A DNA stretch of 64,000 nucleotides from Ricordea florida (lineage: Eukaryota > Cnidaria > Anthozoa > Corallimorpharia > Ricordeidae), in contig OX453278.1 of the NCBI GenBank assembly GCA_949710005.1, forward strand, positions 5,368,097 to 5,432,096. The letters run 5' to 3'. Every line of letters starts with the position of its first letter. The stretch's first letter is position 1. A program made the translations under genes and the position numbers. The notes under the pieces were generated by a model. That model made no database searches and was not told where the DNA came from. It was given only the letters and a program-made list of their open reading frames with translations. Positions 54,362-64,000 of the stretch are shown here, piece by piece.

Positions 54362-57300
54362 GATAGTTACGCTTTCAATCCATACTAATTAGGCTTTTAT
54401 GCAACTTGTACTTCTCATTTTTCAGCGTTCCAAATTTTTTTCAAAAAGTCGTCCATTTTTGAAAATTTTCCTATGGTCCCCCCTTTGCTATTTTGCCAAA
54501 AGTGGCCATTTTAGACACTATGAAAAAAGTTGCCATTTCTCTTCTAATACGTCTTTTTTTATGCAGTTTTTTGCTTTTTAACAATCTATAATAGTTACGC
54601 TTTCAATCCATACTAATTAGTGTATTTCTCGACCCTTACTTCTATTTTTTCGGCCATCCGAAATTTGCTGAAAAAATCGTCCATTTTTGAAAATTTTCCT
54701 ATGGTCCCCCCTTTGCTATTTTGCCAAAAATGGCCATCTTAGACACTATTGAAAAACTTGCCATTTCTCATCTAATACGTCTTTTTTCAAGCGGTTTTTT
54801 GCATTGTAACAATCTATGATAGTTACGCTTTCAATCCATACAAATTAGGGTATTGTGCGACTTGTACTTCTCATTTTTCAGCCTTCCAAAGTTTGCTAAA
54901 AAAATCGTTTATTTTTGAAAATTTTCCTATTGTCCCCAATTTGCTATTTTGCCATAAATGGCCATTTTAGACATTATTGAAAAACTTGCCATTTCCCTTC
55001 TAATACCTCTTTTTTCATGCGGTTTTTTGCATTGTAACAATCTATGAAAGTTACGCTTTCAATCCATACTAATTAGGGTATTGTGCGACTTGTACTTCTC
55101 ATTTTTTAGCCTTCCAAAATTTGTTAAAAAAATCGTTTATTTTTGAAAATTTTCCTATGGTCCCCCCTTTGCTATTTTGCCAAAAATGGAAATTTTTGAC
55201 ACTATTGAAAAACTTGCCATTTCTCTTCTAATACGTCTTTTTTCATGCGGTTTTTGCATTGTAACAATCTATGATAGGTAAGGTTTCAATCCATACTAAT
55301 TAGGGTATTGTGCGACTTGTACTTCTGATTTTTCAGCCTTCCGAAATTTGCCCAAAAAATCGTCCATTTTTGAAAATATTCGTAGGGTCCCTTTTTTGCT
55401 ATTTTGCCAAAAATGGCCATTTTAGACATTATTAAAAAAGTTGCCATTTCTCTTCTAATACGTCTTTTTTCACGCAGTTTTTTGCATTGTAACAATCTAT
55501 AATAGTTACGCTTTCAATCCATAATAATTAGTGTATTTCTCGACCCTTACTTCTATTTTTTCGGCCATCCGAAATTTGCTGAAAAAGTCGTCCATTTTTG
55601 AAAATTTTCCTATGGTCCCCCCTTTGCTATTTTGCCAAAAATGGCCATTTTAGACACTATTGAAAAACTTGCCATTTCCCTTCTAATACGTCTTTTTTCA
55701 TGCGGTTTTTTGCATTGTAACAATCTATGAAAGTTACGCTTTCAATCCATACTAATTAGGGTATTGTGCGACTTGTACTTCTCATTTTTCAGCCTTCCAA
55801 AGTTTGCTAAAAAAATCGTTTATTTTTGAAAATTTTCCTATGGTCCCCCCTTTGCTATTTTGCCAAAAATGGCCATTTTAGACACTATTGAAAAACTTGC
55901 CATTTCCCTTCTAATACCTCTTTTTTCATGCGGTTTTTTGCATTGTAACAATCTATGAAAGTTACGCTTTCAATCCATACTAATTAGGGTATTGTGCGAC
56001 TTGTACGTCTCATTTTTTAGCCTTCCAAAATTTGTTAAAAAAATCGTTTATTTTTGAAAATTTTCCGATGGTCCCCCCTTTGCTATTTTGCCAAAATTGG
56101 CCATTTTAGACACTATTGAAAAACTTGCCATTTCTCTTCTAATACGTCTTTTTTCATGCGGTTTTTTGCATTGTAACAATCTATGATAGGTAAGGTTTCA
56201 ATCCATACTAATTAGGGTATTGTGCGACTTGTACTTCTGATTTTTCAGCCTTCCGAAATTTGCCCAAAAAATCGTCCATTTTTGAAAATATTCGTATGGT
56301 CCCTTTTTTGCTATTTTGCAAAAAATGGCCATTTTAGACATTATTAAAAAGTTGCCATTTCTATTCTAATACGTCTTTTTTCATGCAGTTTTTTGCATTG
56401 TAACAATCTATAATAGTTACGCTTTCAATCCATAATAATTAGTGTATTTCTCGACCCTTACTTCTATTTTTTCGGCCATCCGAAATTTGCTGAAAAAGTC
56501 GTCCATTTTTGAAAATTTTCCTATGGTCCCCCCTTTGCTATTTTGCCAAAAATGGCCATTTTAGACACTATTGAAAAACTTGCCATTTCTCTTCTAATAC
56601 GTCTTTTTTCATGCGGTTTTTTGCATTGTAACAATCTATGATAGTTACGCTTTCAATCCATACTAATTAGGGTATTGTGCGACTTGTACTTCTCATTTTT
56701 CAGCCTTCCCAAATTTGCCCAAAAAATCGTCCATTTTTGAACATTTTCCTATGGTCCCCCCTTTGCTATTATGCCAAAAATTGCCATTTTAGACACTATT
56801 AAAAAACTTGGCATTTCTCTTCTCATACGTCTTTTTTCGTGCGGTCTTTTGCATTGTAACAATCTATGATAGTTAAGCTTTCAATCCACACTAATTAAGG
56901 TATTGTGCGACTTGTACTTCTCATTTTTTAGCAATGCGAAATTTGCTAAAAAAATCGTTTATTTTTTAAAATTTTCCTATGGTCCCCCCTTTGCTTTTTT
57001 GACAAAAATGGCCATTTTAGACACTCTTGAAAAACTTGCCATTTCTCTTCTAATACGTCTTTTTTCATGCGGTTTTTTTGCATTGTAACAATCTATGATA
57101 GTTACGCTTTCAATCCATACTAATTAGGCTTTTTTGCAACTTGTACTTCTCATTTTTCAGCGTTCCAAATTTTTTTCAAAAAATCGTCCATTTTTGAAAA
57201 TTTTCCTATGGTCCCCCCTTTGCTATTTTGCCAAAAGTGGCCATTTTAGACACTATGAAAAAAGTTGCCATTTCTCTTCTAATACGTCTTTTTTTATGCA

Positions 57301-57552
57301 GTTTTTTGCTTTTTAACAATCTATAATAGTTACGCTTTCAATCCATACTAATTAGTGTATTTCTCGACCCTTACTTCTATTTTTTCGGCCATCCGAAATT
57401 TGCTGAAAAAGTCGTCCATTTTTGAAAATTTTCCTATGGTCCCCCCTTTGCTATTTTGCCAAAAATGGCCATTTTAGACACTATTGAAAAACTTGCCATT
57501 TCTTTTCTAATACGTCTTTTTTCATGCGGTTTTTTGCATTGTAACAATCTAT

Positions 57553-58465
57553 GATAGTTACGCTTTCAATCCATACTAATTAGGGTATTGTGCGACTTGT
57601 TCTTCTGATTTTTCAGCCTTCCGAAATTTGCCCAAAAAATCGTGCATTTTTGAAAATATTCCTATGGTCCCTTTTTTGCTATTTTGCGAAAAGTGGCCAT
57701 TTTAGACACTATTAGAAAAGTTGCCATTTCTCTTCTAATACGTCTTTTTTTATGCAGTTTTTTGCATTGTAACAATCTATAATAGTTACGCTTTCAATCC
57801 ATACAATTTAGTGTATTTTTTGACTTGTACTTCTATTTTTTCGGCCATCTGAAATTTGCTGAAAAAATCGTCAATTTTTGAAAATTTTCCTATGGTCCCC
57901 CCTTTGCTATTTTGCCAAAAATGGCCATTTTAGAGACTAATAAAAAACTTGGAATTTCTCTTCTGCTACGTCTTTTTTCATGCGGTTTTTTGCATTGTAA
58001 CAATCTATGATAGTTACGCTTTCCATCCATACTAACTAGGGTATTGTGCGACTTGTACTTCTCATTTTTCAGCCTTCCGAAGTTTGCTGAAAAAATCGTC
58101 CATTTTCGAAAATTTTCCTATGGTCCCCCCTTTGCTATTTTGCCAAAAATGGCCATTTTAGACACTATTGAAAAGCTTGCAATTTCTCTTCTAATACGTC
58201 TTTTTTCATGCGGTTTTTTGCATTGTAAAAATCTATGATAGTTACGCTTTCAATCCATACTAATTAGGGTATTGTGCGACTTGTACTTCTGATTTTTCAG
58301 CCTTCCGAAATTTGCCCAAAAAATCGTTTATTTTCGAAAATTTTCCTATGGTACCCTTTTTGCTGTTTTGCCAAAAATGGCCATTTTAGACATTATTGAA
58401 AAATTTTCCATTTCTCTTCTAATACGTCTTTTTTCATGCGGTTTTTTTGCATTGTAACAATCTAT
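57553..58465 (+). repeat. Four-monomer block, copy 2 (partner at 43129)
   Basis: Anchors 57553, 57781, 58009 and 58237 pair with 43129, 43357, 43585 and 43813, all at an offset of 14,424 bp. Right of the block the two places differ: Q class at 44041, a W-like monomer at 58466. The segment was therefore copied into a new context, or its surroundings were rearranged afterwards. Confidence 0.9.
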
Positions 58466-60519
58466 GATAGTTAAGCTTTCAATCCACACTAATTAAGGTA
58501 TTGTGCGACTTGTACTTCTCATTTTTTAGCCATGCGAAATTTGCTAAAAAAATCGTTAATTTTTGAAAATTTTTGCTATGGTCCCCCATTTGCTATTTTG
58601 CCAAAAATGGAAATCTTAGACACTATTAAAAAACTTGCCATTTCTCTTCTAATACGTCTTTCTTAATGCGGTTTTTTTGCATTGTAACAATCTATTATAG
58701 TTACGCTTTCAATCCATACTAATTAGGGTATTGTGCGACTTGTACTTCTCATTTTTCAGCCTTCAAAAATTTGCCCAAAAAATCGTCCATTTTTGAACAT
58801 TTTCCTATGGTCCCCCCTTAGCTTTTTTGCCAAAAATGGCCATTTTAGACACTATTAAAAAACTTGCCATTTCTCTTCTAATAGGTCTTTTCTCATGCAG
58901 TTTTTTGCATTGTAACAATCTATAATAGCTACGCTTTCAATCCATACTAATTAGTGTATTTTTTGACTTGAACTTCTATTTTTTCGGCCATCCGAAATTT
59001 GCTAAAAAAATCGTCCATTTTTGAAAATTTTCCTATGGTCTCCCCTTTGCTATTTTGCCAAAAATGGCCATTTTAGACACTAATAAAAAACTTGCCATTT
59101 CTCTTCTAATACGTCTTTTTTCATGCGGTTTTTTGCATTGTAACAATCTATGATAGTTACGCTTTCAATCCATACTAATTAAAGTATTGTGCGACTTGTA
59201 CTTCTCATTTTTCATCCTTCCAAAATTTGCCCAAAAAATCGTCCATTTTTGAACATTTTCCTATGGTCCCCCCCTAGCTTTTTTGCCAAAAATGGCCATT
59301 TTAGACACTATTAAAAAACTTGCCATTTCTCTTCTAATAGGTCTTTTCTCATGCAGTTTTTTGCATTGTAACAATCTATGATAGTTACGCTTTCAATCCA
59401 CACTAATTAGGGTATTGTGCGACTTGTACTTCTCATTTTCAGCCATCCGAAATTTTCTAAAAAAATGGTTTATTTTTGAAAATTTTTCCTATGGTCCCCC
59501 CTTTGCTATTTTGCCAAAAATGGCCATTTTAGACACTATTGAAAAACTTGCCATTTCTCTTCTAATACGTCTTTTTTCATGCGGTTTTTTGCATTGTAAC
59601 AATCTGTGATAGTTACGCTTTCAATCCATACTAATTAGGGTATTGTGCGACTTGTACTTCTCATTTTTCAGCCTTCCAAAATTTGCTAAAAAAATCGTTT
59701 ATTTTTGAAAATTTTCCTATGGTCCCCCCTTTTCTATTTTGCCATAAATGGCCATTTTAGACACTATTGAAAAACTTGCCATTTCCCTTCTAATACCTCT
59801 TTTTTCATGTGGTTTTTTGCATTGTAACAATCTATGAAAGTTAAGCTTTCAATCCATACTAATTAGGGTATTGTGCGACTTGTACTTCTCATTTTTTAGC
59901 CTTCCAAAATTTGTTAAAAAAATCGTTTATTTTTGAAAATTTTCCTATGGTCCCCCCTTTGCTATTTTGCCAAAAATGGCCATTTTAGACACTATTGAAA
60001 TACTTGCCATTTCTCTTCTAATACGTCTTTTTTCATGCGGTTTTTTGCATTGTAACAATCTATGATAGGTACGGTTTCAATCCATACTAATTAGGGTATT
60101 GTGCGACTTGTATTTCTGATTTTTCAGCCTTCCGAAATTTGCCCAAAAAATCGTCCATTTTTGAAAATATTCGTATGGTCCCTTTTTTGCTATTTTGCCA
60201 AAAGTGGCCATTTTAGACATTATTAAAAAAGTTGCCATTTCTCTTTTAATACGTCTTTTTTCATGCCGTTTTTTGCATTGTAACAATCTATAATAGTTAC
60301 GCTTTCAATCCATAATAATTAGTGTATTTCTCGACCCTTACTTCTATTTTTTCGGCCATCCGAAATTTGCTGAAAAAGTCGTCCATTTTTGAAAATTTTC
60401 CTATGGTCCCCCCTTTGCTATTTTGCCAAAAATGGCTATTTTAGACACTATTGAAAAACTTGCTATTTCTCTTCTAATACGTCTTTTTTCATGCGGTTTT
60501 TTGCATTGTAACAATCTAT

Positions 60520-61431
60520 GATAGTTACGCTTTCAATCCATACTAATTAGGGTATTGTGCGACTTGTACTTCTCATTTTTCAGCCTTCCAAAGTTTGCTA
60601 AAAAAATCGTTTATTGTTGAAAATTTTCCTATGGTCCCCCCTGTGCTATTTTGCCAAAAATGTCCATTTTAGACACTATTGAAAAAACTGCCATTTCCCT
60701 TCTAATACCTCTTTTTTCATGCGGTTTTTTGCATTGTAACAATCTATGATAGTTGCGCTTTCAATCCATACTAATTAGGGTATTGTGCGACTTGTACTTC
60801 TCATTTTTTAGCTTTCCAAAGTTTGCTAAAAAAATCGTTTATTTTTGAAAATTTTCCTATGGTCCCCCCTTTGCTGTTTTGCCAAAAATGGCCATTTTAG
60901 ACACTATTGAAAAACTTGCCATTTCTCTTCTAATACGTCTTTTTTCATGCGGTTTTTTGCATTGTAACAATCTATGATAGTTACGCTTTCAATCCATACT
61001 AATTAGGGTATTGTGCGACTTGTACTTCTCATTTTTCAGCCTTCCAAAGTTTGCTAAAAAAATCGTTTATTGTTGAAAATTTTCCTATGGTCCCCCCTGT
61101 GCTATTTTGCCAAAAATGTCCATTTTAGACACTATTGAAAAAACTGCCATTTCCCTTCTAATACCTCTTTTTTCATGCGGTTTTTTGCATTGTAACAATC
61201 TATGATAGTTGCGCTTTCAATCCATACTAATTAGGGTATTGTGCGACTTGTACTTCTCATTTTTTAGCTTTCCAAAGTTTGCTAAAAAAATCGTTTATTT
61301 TTGAAAATTTTCCTATGGTCCCCCCTTTGCTGTTTTGCCAAAAATGGCCATTTTAGACACTATTGAAAAACTTGCCATTTCTCTTCTAATACGTCTTTTT
61401 TCATGCGGTTTTTTGCATTGTAACAATCTAT
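60520..61431 (+). repeat. Tandem 456-bp dimer duplication
   Basis: Monomers at 60520 and 60748 are repeated at 60976 and 61204. Private marks TTTATTGTTGAAAATTTTCC, CCCCTGTGC, AAAAATGTCCATTTT, GAAAAAACTGCC, GATAGTTGCGC and TTTTTTAGCTTTCC recur at exactly 456 bp. The copies look identical over most of their length, so this is a very recent duplication or an assembly repeat. Confidence 0.9.
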
Positions 61432-62114
61432 GATAGGTACGGTTTCAATCCATACTAATTAGGGTATTGTGCGACTTGTATTTCTGATTTTTCAGCCTTC
61501 CGAAATTTGCCCAAAAAATCGTCCATTTTTGAAAATATTCGTATGGTCCCTTTTTTGCTATTTTGCCAAAAGTGGCCATTTTAGACATTATTAAAAAAGT
61601 TGCCATTTCTCTTCTAATACGTCTTTTTTCATGCCGTTTTTTGCATTGTAACAATCTATAATAGTTACGCTTTCAATCCATAATAATTAGTGTATTTCTC
61701 GACCCTTACTTCTATTTTTTCGGCCATCTGAAATTTGCTAAAAAAATCGTCAATTTTTGAAAATTTTCCTATGGTCCCCCCTTTGCTATTTTGCCAAAAA
61801 TGGCCATTTTAGACACTATTGAAAAACTTGCCATTTCTCTTCTAATACCTCTTTTTTCATGCGGTTTTTTGCATTGTAACAATTTATGATAGTTACGCTT
61901 TCAATCCATACTAATTAGGGTATTGTGCGACTTGTACTTCTTATTATCCGCCATCCGAAATTTGCTAAAAAAATCGTTTACTTTTGAAAATTTTCCTATG
62001 GTCCCCCGTTTGCTATTTTGCCAAAAATGGCCATTTTAGACACTATTGAAAAACTTGCCATTTCTCTTCTAATACGTCTTTTCTCATGCAGTTTTTTGCA
62101 TTGTAACAATCTAT

Positions 62115-64000
62115 GATAGTTACGCTTTCAATCCATACTAATTAGGGTATTGTGCGACTTGTACTTCTCATTTTTCAGCCTTCCAAACTTTGCTAAAAAA
62201 ATCGTCAATTTTTGAAAATTTTCCTGTGGTCCCCCCTTTGCTATTTTGCCAAAAATGGCCATTTTAGAGACTAATTAAAAACTTGGCATATCTCTTCTCA
62301 TACGTCTTTTTTCATGCGGTTTTTTGCATTGCAACAATCTATGATAGTTACGCTTTCCATCCATACAAACTAGGGTATTGTGCGACTTGTACTTCTCATT
62401 TGTTAGCGTTCCGAAAGTTGCCCAAAAAATCGTCCATTTTTTAAAATTTTCCTATGGTCCCCCCTTTGCTATTTTGCCAAAAATGGCCATTTTAGACACT
62501 ATTAAAAAACTTGCCATTTCTCTTCTAATACGTCTTTTTTCATGCGGTTTTTTGCATTGTAACAATCCATGATAGGTACGCTTTCAATCCATACTAATTA
62601 GGGTATTGTGCGACTTGTAGTTCTCATTTTTCAGCCTTCTGAAATTTGCCCAAAAAATCGTCCATTTTTGAACATTTTCCTATTGTCCCCCGTTTGCTAT
62701 TTGGCCAAAAATGGCCATTTTTGACACTATTAAAAAACTTGCCATTTCTCTTCTAATACGTCTTTTTTCATGCGGTTTTTTGGCATTGTAACAATCTATG
62801 ATAGTTACGCTTTCAATCCATACTAATTAGGGTATTGTGCGACTTGTACTTCTCATTTTTTAGCGTTCCGAAATTTGCCCAAAAAATCGTCCATTTTTGA
62901 CAATTTTCCTATGGTCCCCCCTTTGCTATTTAGCCAAAAATGGCCATTTTAGACACTATTGAAAACCTGCCATTTCTCCTCTAATACGTCTTTTTTTATG
63001 CGGTTTTTTTGCATTGTAACAATCTATGATAGTTATGCTTTCAATCCATACTAATTAGGGTATTGTGCGACTTGTACTTCTCATTTTTCAGCGTTCCGAA
63101 AGTTGCCCAAAAAATCGTCCATTTTGGAAAATTTTCCTATGGTCCCCCCTTTGCTATTTTGCCAAAAATGGCCATTTTAGACACTATTAAAAAACTTGCC
63201 ATTTCTCTTCTAATACGTCTTTTTTCATGCGGTTTTTTGCATTGTAACAATCTATGATAGTTACGCTTTCAATCCATACTAATGAGGGTATTGTGCGACT
63301 TGTAGTTCTCATTTTTCAGCCTTCTGAAATTTGCCCAAAAAATCGTCCATTTTTGAACATTTTCCTATGGTCCCCCGTTTGCTATTTTGCCAAAAATGGC
63401 CATTTTAGACACTACTAAAAAACTTCCCATTTCTCTTCTAATACGTCTTTTTTCATGCGGTTTTTTGCATTGTAACAATCTATGATAGTTACGCTTTCAA
63501 TCCATACTATCTAGGGTATTGTGCGACTTGTACTTCTCATTTGTTAGCGTTCCGAAAGTCGCCCAAAAAATCGTCCATTTTTGAAAATTTTCCTATGGTC
63601 CCCCCTTTGCTATTTTGCCAAAAATGGCCATTTTAGACACTATTAAAAAACTTGCAATTTCTCTTCTAATACGTCTTTTTTCATGCGGTTTTTTCCATTG
63701 TAACAATCTATGATAGTTACGCTTTCAATCCATACTAATTAGGGTATTGTGCGACTTGTACTTCTCATTTTTCAGCCATCCGAATTTCGCTAAAAAAATC
63801 GTCCATTTTTGACAATTTTCCTATGGTCCCCCGTTTGCTATTTAGCCAAAAATGGCCATTTTAGACACTATTAAAAAACTTGCCATTTCTCTTCTAATAC
63901 GTCTTTTTTCATGCGGTTTTTTGCATTGTAACAATCTATGATAGTTATGCTTTCAATCCATACTAATTATGGTATTGTGCGACTTGTACTTCTCATTTTT
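62115..64000 (+). repeat. Domain E: satellite variants with GCGTTCCGAAAG
   Basis: Units with TAGCGTTCCGAAAG or CAGCGTTCCGAAAG (62343, 63028, 63484) alternate with units carrying CTTGTAGTTCTC, CTTCTGAAATTTGCC and CCCCCGTTTGC (62571, 63256) and units with TTTTTGACAATTTTCC and GCTATTTAGCC (62800, 63712). Pairs 62343/63028 and 62571/63256 lie 685 bp apart, which suggests a three-monomer period with one extra unit. The array continues past the window end. Confidence 0.78.
63393..63406. repeat. 14-bp palindrome AAAATGGCCATTTT (example of the site in most monomers)
   Basis: The perfect palindrome AAAATGGCCATTTT lies at monomer positions 138-151. It overlaps an inverted repeat GCCA-AAAA-TGGC just upstream, so two alternative small hairpins share TGGC. 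It is present in the great majority of monomers across all five domains. Occasional variants are TGGTCATTTT, TGGCAATTTT, AAGAATGGCC and AAAATTGCC. A binding protein is possible but not shown. Confidence 0.75.

Larger units (their letters stand above)
41761..62114 (+). repeat. Domain D: PQRS-based higher-order repeat block
   Basis: Four monomer classes follow each other. P has GATAGGTAAGG or GATAGGTACGG, CTTCTGATTTTTCAG and AATATTCGTATGGTCCCTTTTTTG. Q has CCATAATAATTAGTGTATTTC, TCGACCCTTAC and TTTTTTCGGCCATCC. R has CTTCCAAAGTTTGC with ATCGTTTATTTTTG. S has TTTTTTAGCCTTCC and TTTGTTAAAAAAATCG. PQRS series start at 41761, 44498, 45867, 48149, 55273 (P-Q-R-S at 55273, 55501, 55729, 55957) and elsewhere. 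A tetramer is 912-914 bp. Additional classes V, W, X, Y, Z and R' are inserted in regular order in some copies. Confidence 0.88.
1..64000 (+). repeat. 228-bp satellite DNA array, head-to-tail, fills the window
   Basis: A 228-bp unit repeats about 275 times without a break. Each unit carries, in order, the anchor GATAGTTACGC (positions 1-11), CTAATTAGGGTATTGTGCGAC (about 24-44), a variable stretch (about 45-128), GCTATTTTGCCAAAAATGG (about 126-144), the palindrome AAAATGGCCATTTT (138-151), CTTCTAATACGTC (about 180-192), and GCATTGTAACAATC (about 212-225). All units point the same way; I found no inverted block. Hand count of the consensus gives 58 A, 50 C, 29 G and 91 T. This is typical of eukaryotic satellite DNA. 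The family and host are not recognised. No function can be read from sequence alone; centromeric or heterochromatic location is an inference from size and structure. Confidence 0.98.

Noticed and set aside
42458-61654. Family of 69-codon minus-strand ORFs rich in K and R
   Set aside because: All lie in the P-class satellite monomers and their close relatives; the basic composition follows from A-rich sequence read on the minus strand. Starts are TTG and there is no promoter-like or ribosome-site context.
1-64000. CRISPR array
   Set aside because: The repeat is contiguous with no unique spacers. The 228-bp period and variable segment are homologous throughout, unlike repeat-spacer structure.
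1-64000. CENP-B box in the monomer
   Set aside because: The CCGAAATTTGCCC stretch resembles part of the motif on the minus strand, but the required TTCG...A..CGGG spacing is not met in the consensus.
1-64000. Telomere-type repeats (TTAGGG)
   Set aside because: AATTAGGGTATTG gives a single TTAGGG per 228-bp unit, never in tandem, so it is part of the satellite.
1-64000. Transposon or retroelement remnants, tRNA or rRNA genes
   Set aside because: Every interval between anchors is accounted for by a satellite unit, so there is no room for an insertion. No terminal repeats, coding motifs or tRNA-like arms were seen.

Overview
The whole 64 kb window is one uninterrupted satellite DNA array. I see no protein gene, RNA gene, transposon or unique spacer. 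The unit is an AT-rich monomer of 228 bp (consensus about 35% GC by hand count), repeated head-to-tail in one orientation. I set monomer position 1 at the G of GATAG in the motif ctatgatagttacgc. I located about 275 of these anchors by eye, from 136 to 63940. Nearly every anchor-to-anchor distance is 226-230 bp. The exceptions are nine of 358 bp, one of 338 bp, one of 302 bp and one of 211 bp, and all of these are rearranged monomers rather than insertions. Such an array points to eukaryotic constitutive heterochromatin (centromeric, pericentromeric or subtelomeric) in a long-read assembly. I do not recognise the satellite family and cannot name the organism. A plant or an animal would both fit.

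Layout: (A) about 1-29,890 is a young-looking block with higher-order repeats (HORs). Its monomer classes recur in a fixed order (a-b-c-d-e-f-g), and it carries all ten 358/338-bp composite monomers. Copies repeat at 684, 1,722, 4,455, about 4,010, 2,409 and about 6,628 bp. (B) about 29,890-37,650 is mostly monomeric and more divergent, apart from one three-monomer block present three times. (C) about 37,650-41,760 is defined by a monomer with TGCAACTTG and a T-rich stretch, and contains 685-bp and about 2,055-bp repeats. (D) about 41,760-62,115 is built from four classes I call P, Q, R and S (912 bp per tetramer). These extend to a hexamer PQRSVW (1,369 bp) and a heptamer PQXYZR'S (1,596 bp), with many partial and hybrid copies. 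(E) about 62,115-64,000 is a short block of other variants, with copies about 685 bp apart. The array runs off both ends of the window.

The short open reading frames (60-86 codons) that recur across the window are by-products of the repeat. They open where a recurrent in-frame stop is mutated, or where the frame is shifted, and most start at TTG. What deserves attention is the array's architecture: the composite monomers and their junctions, the succession of HOR families, hybrid monomers that record crossover points, a conserved 14-bp palindrome, and no CpG depletion in the consensus.
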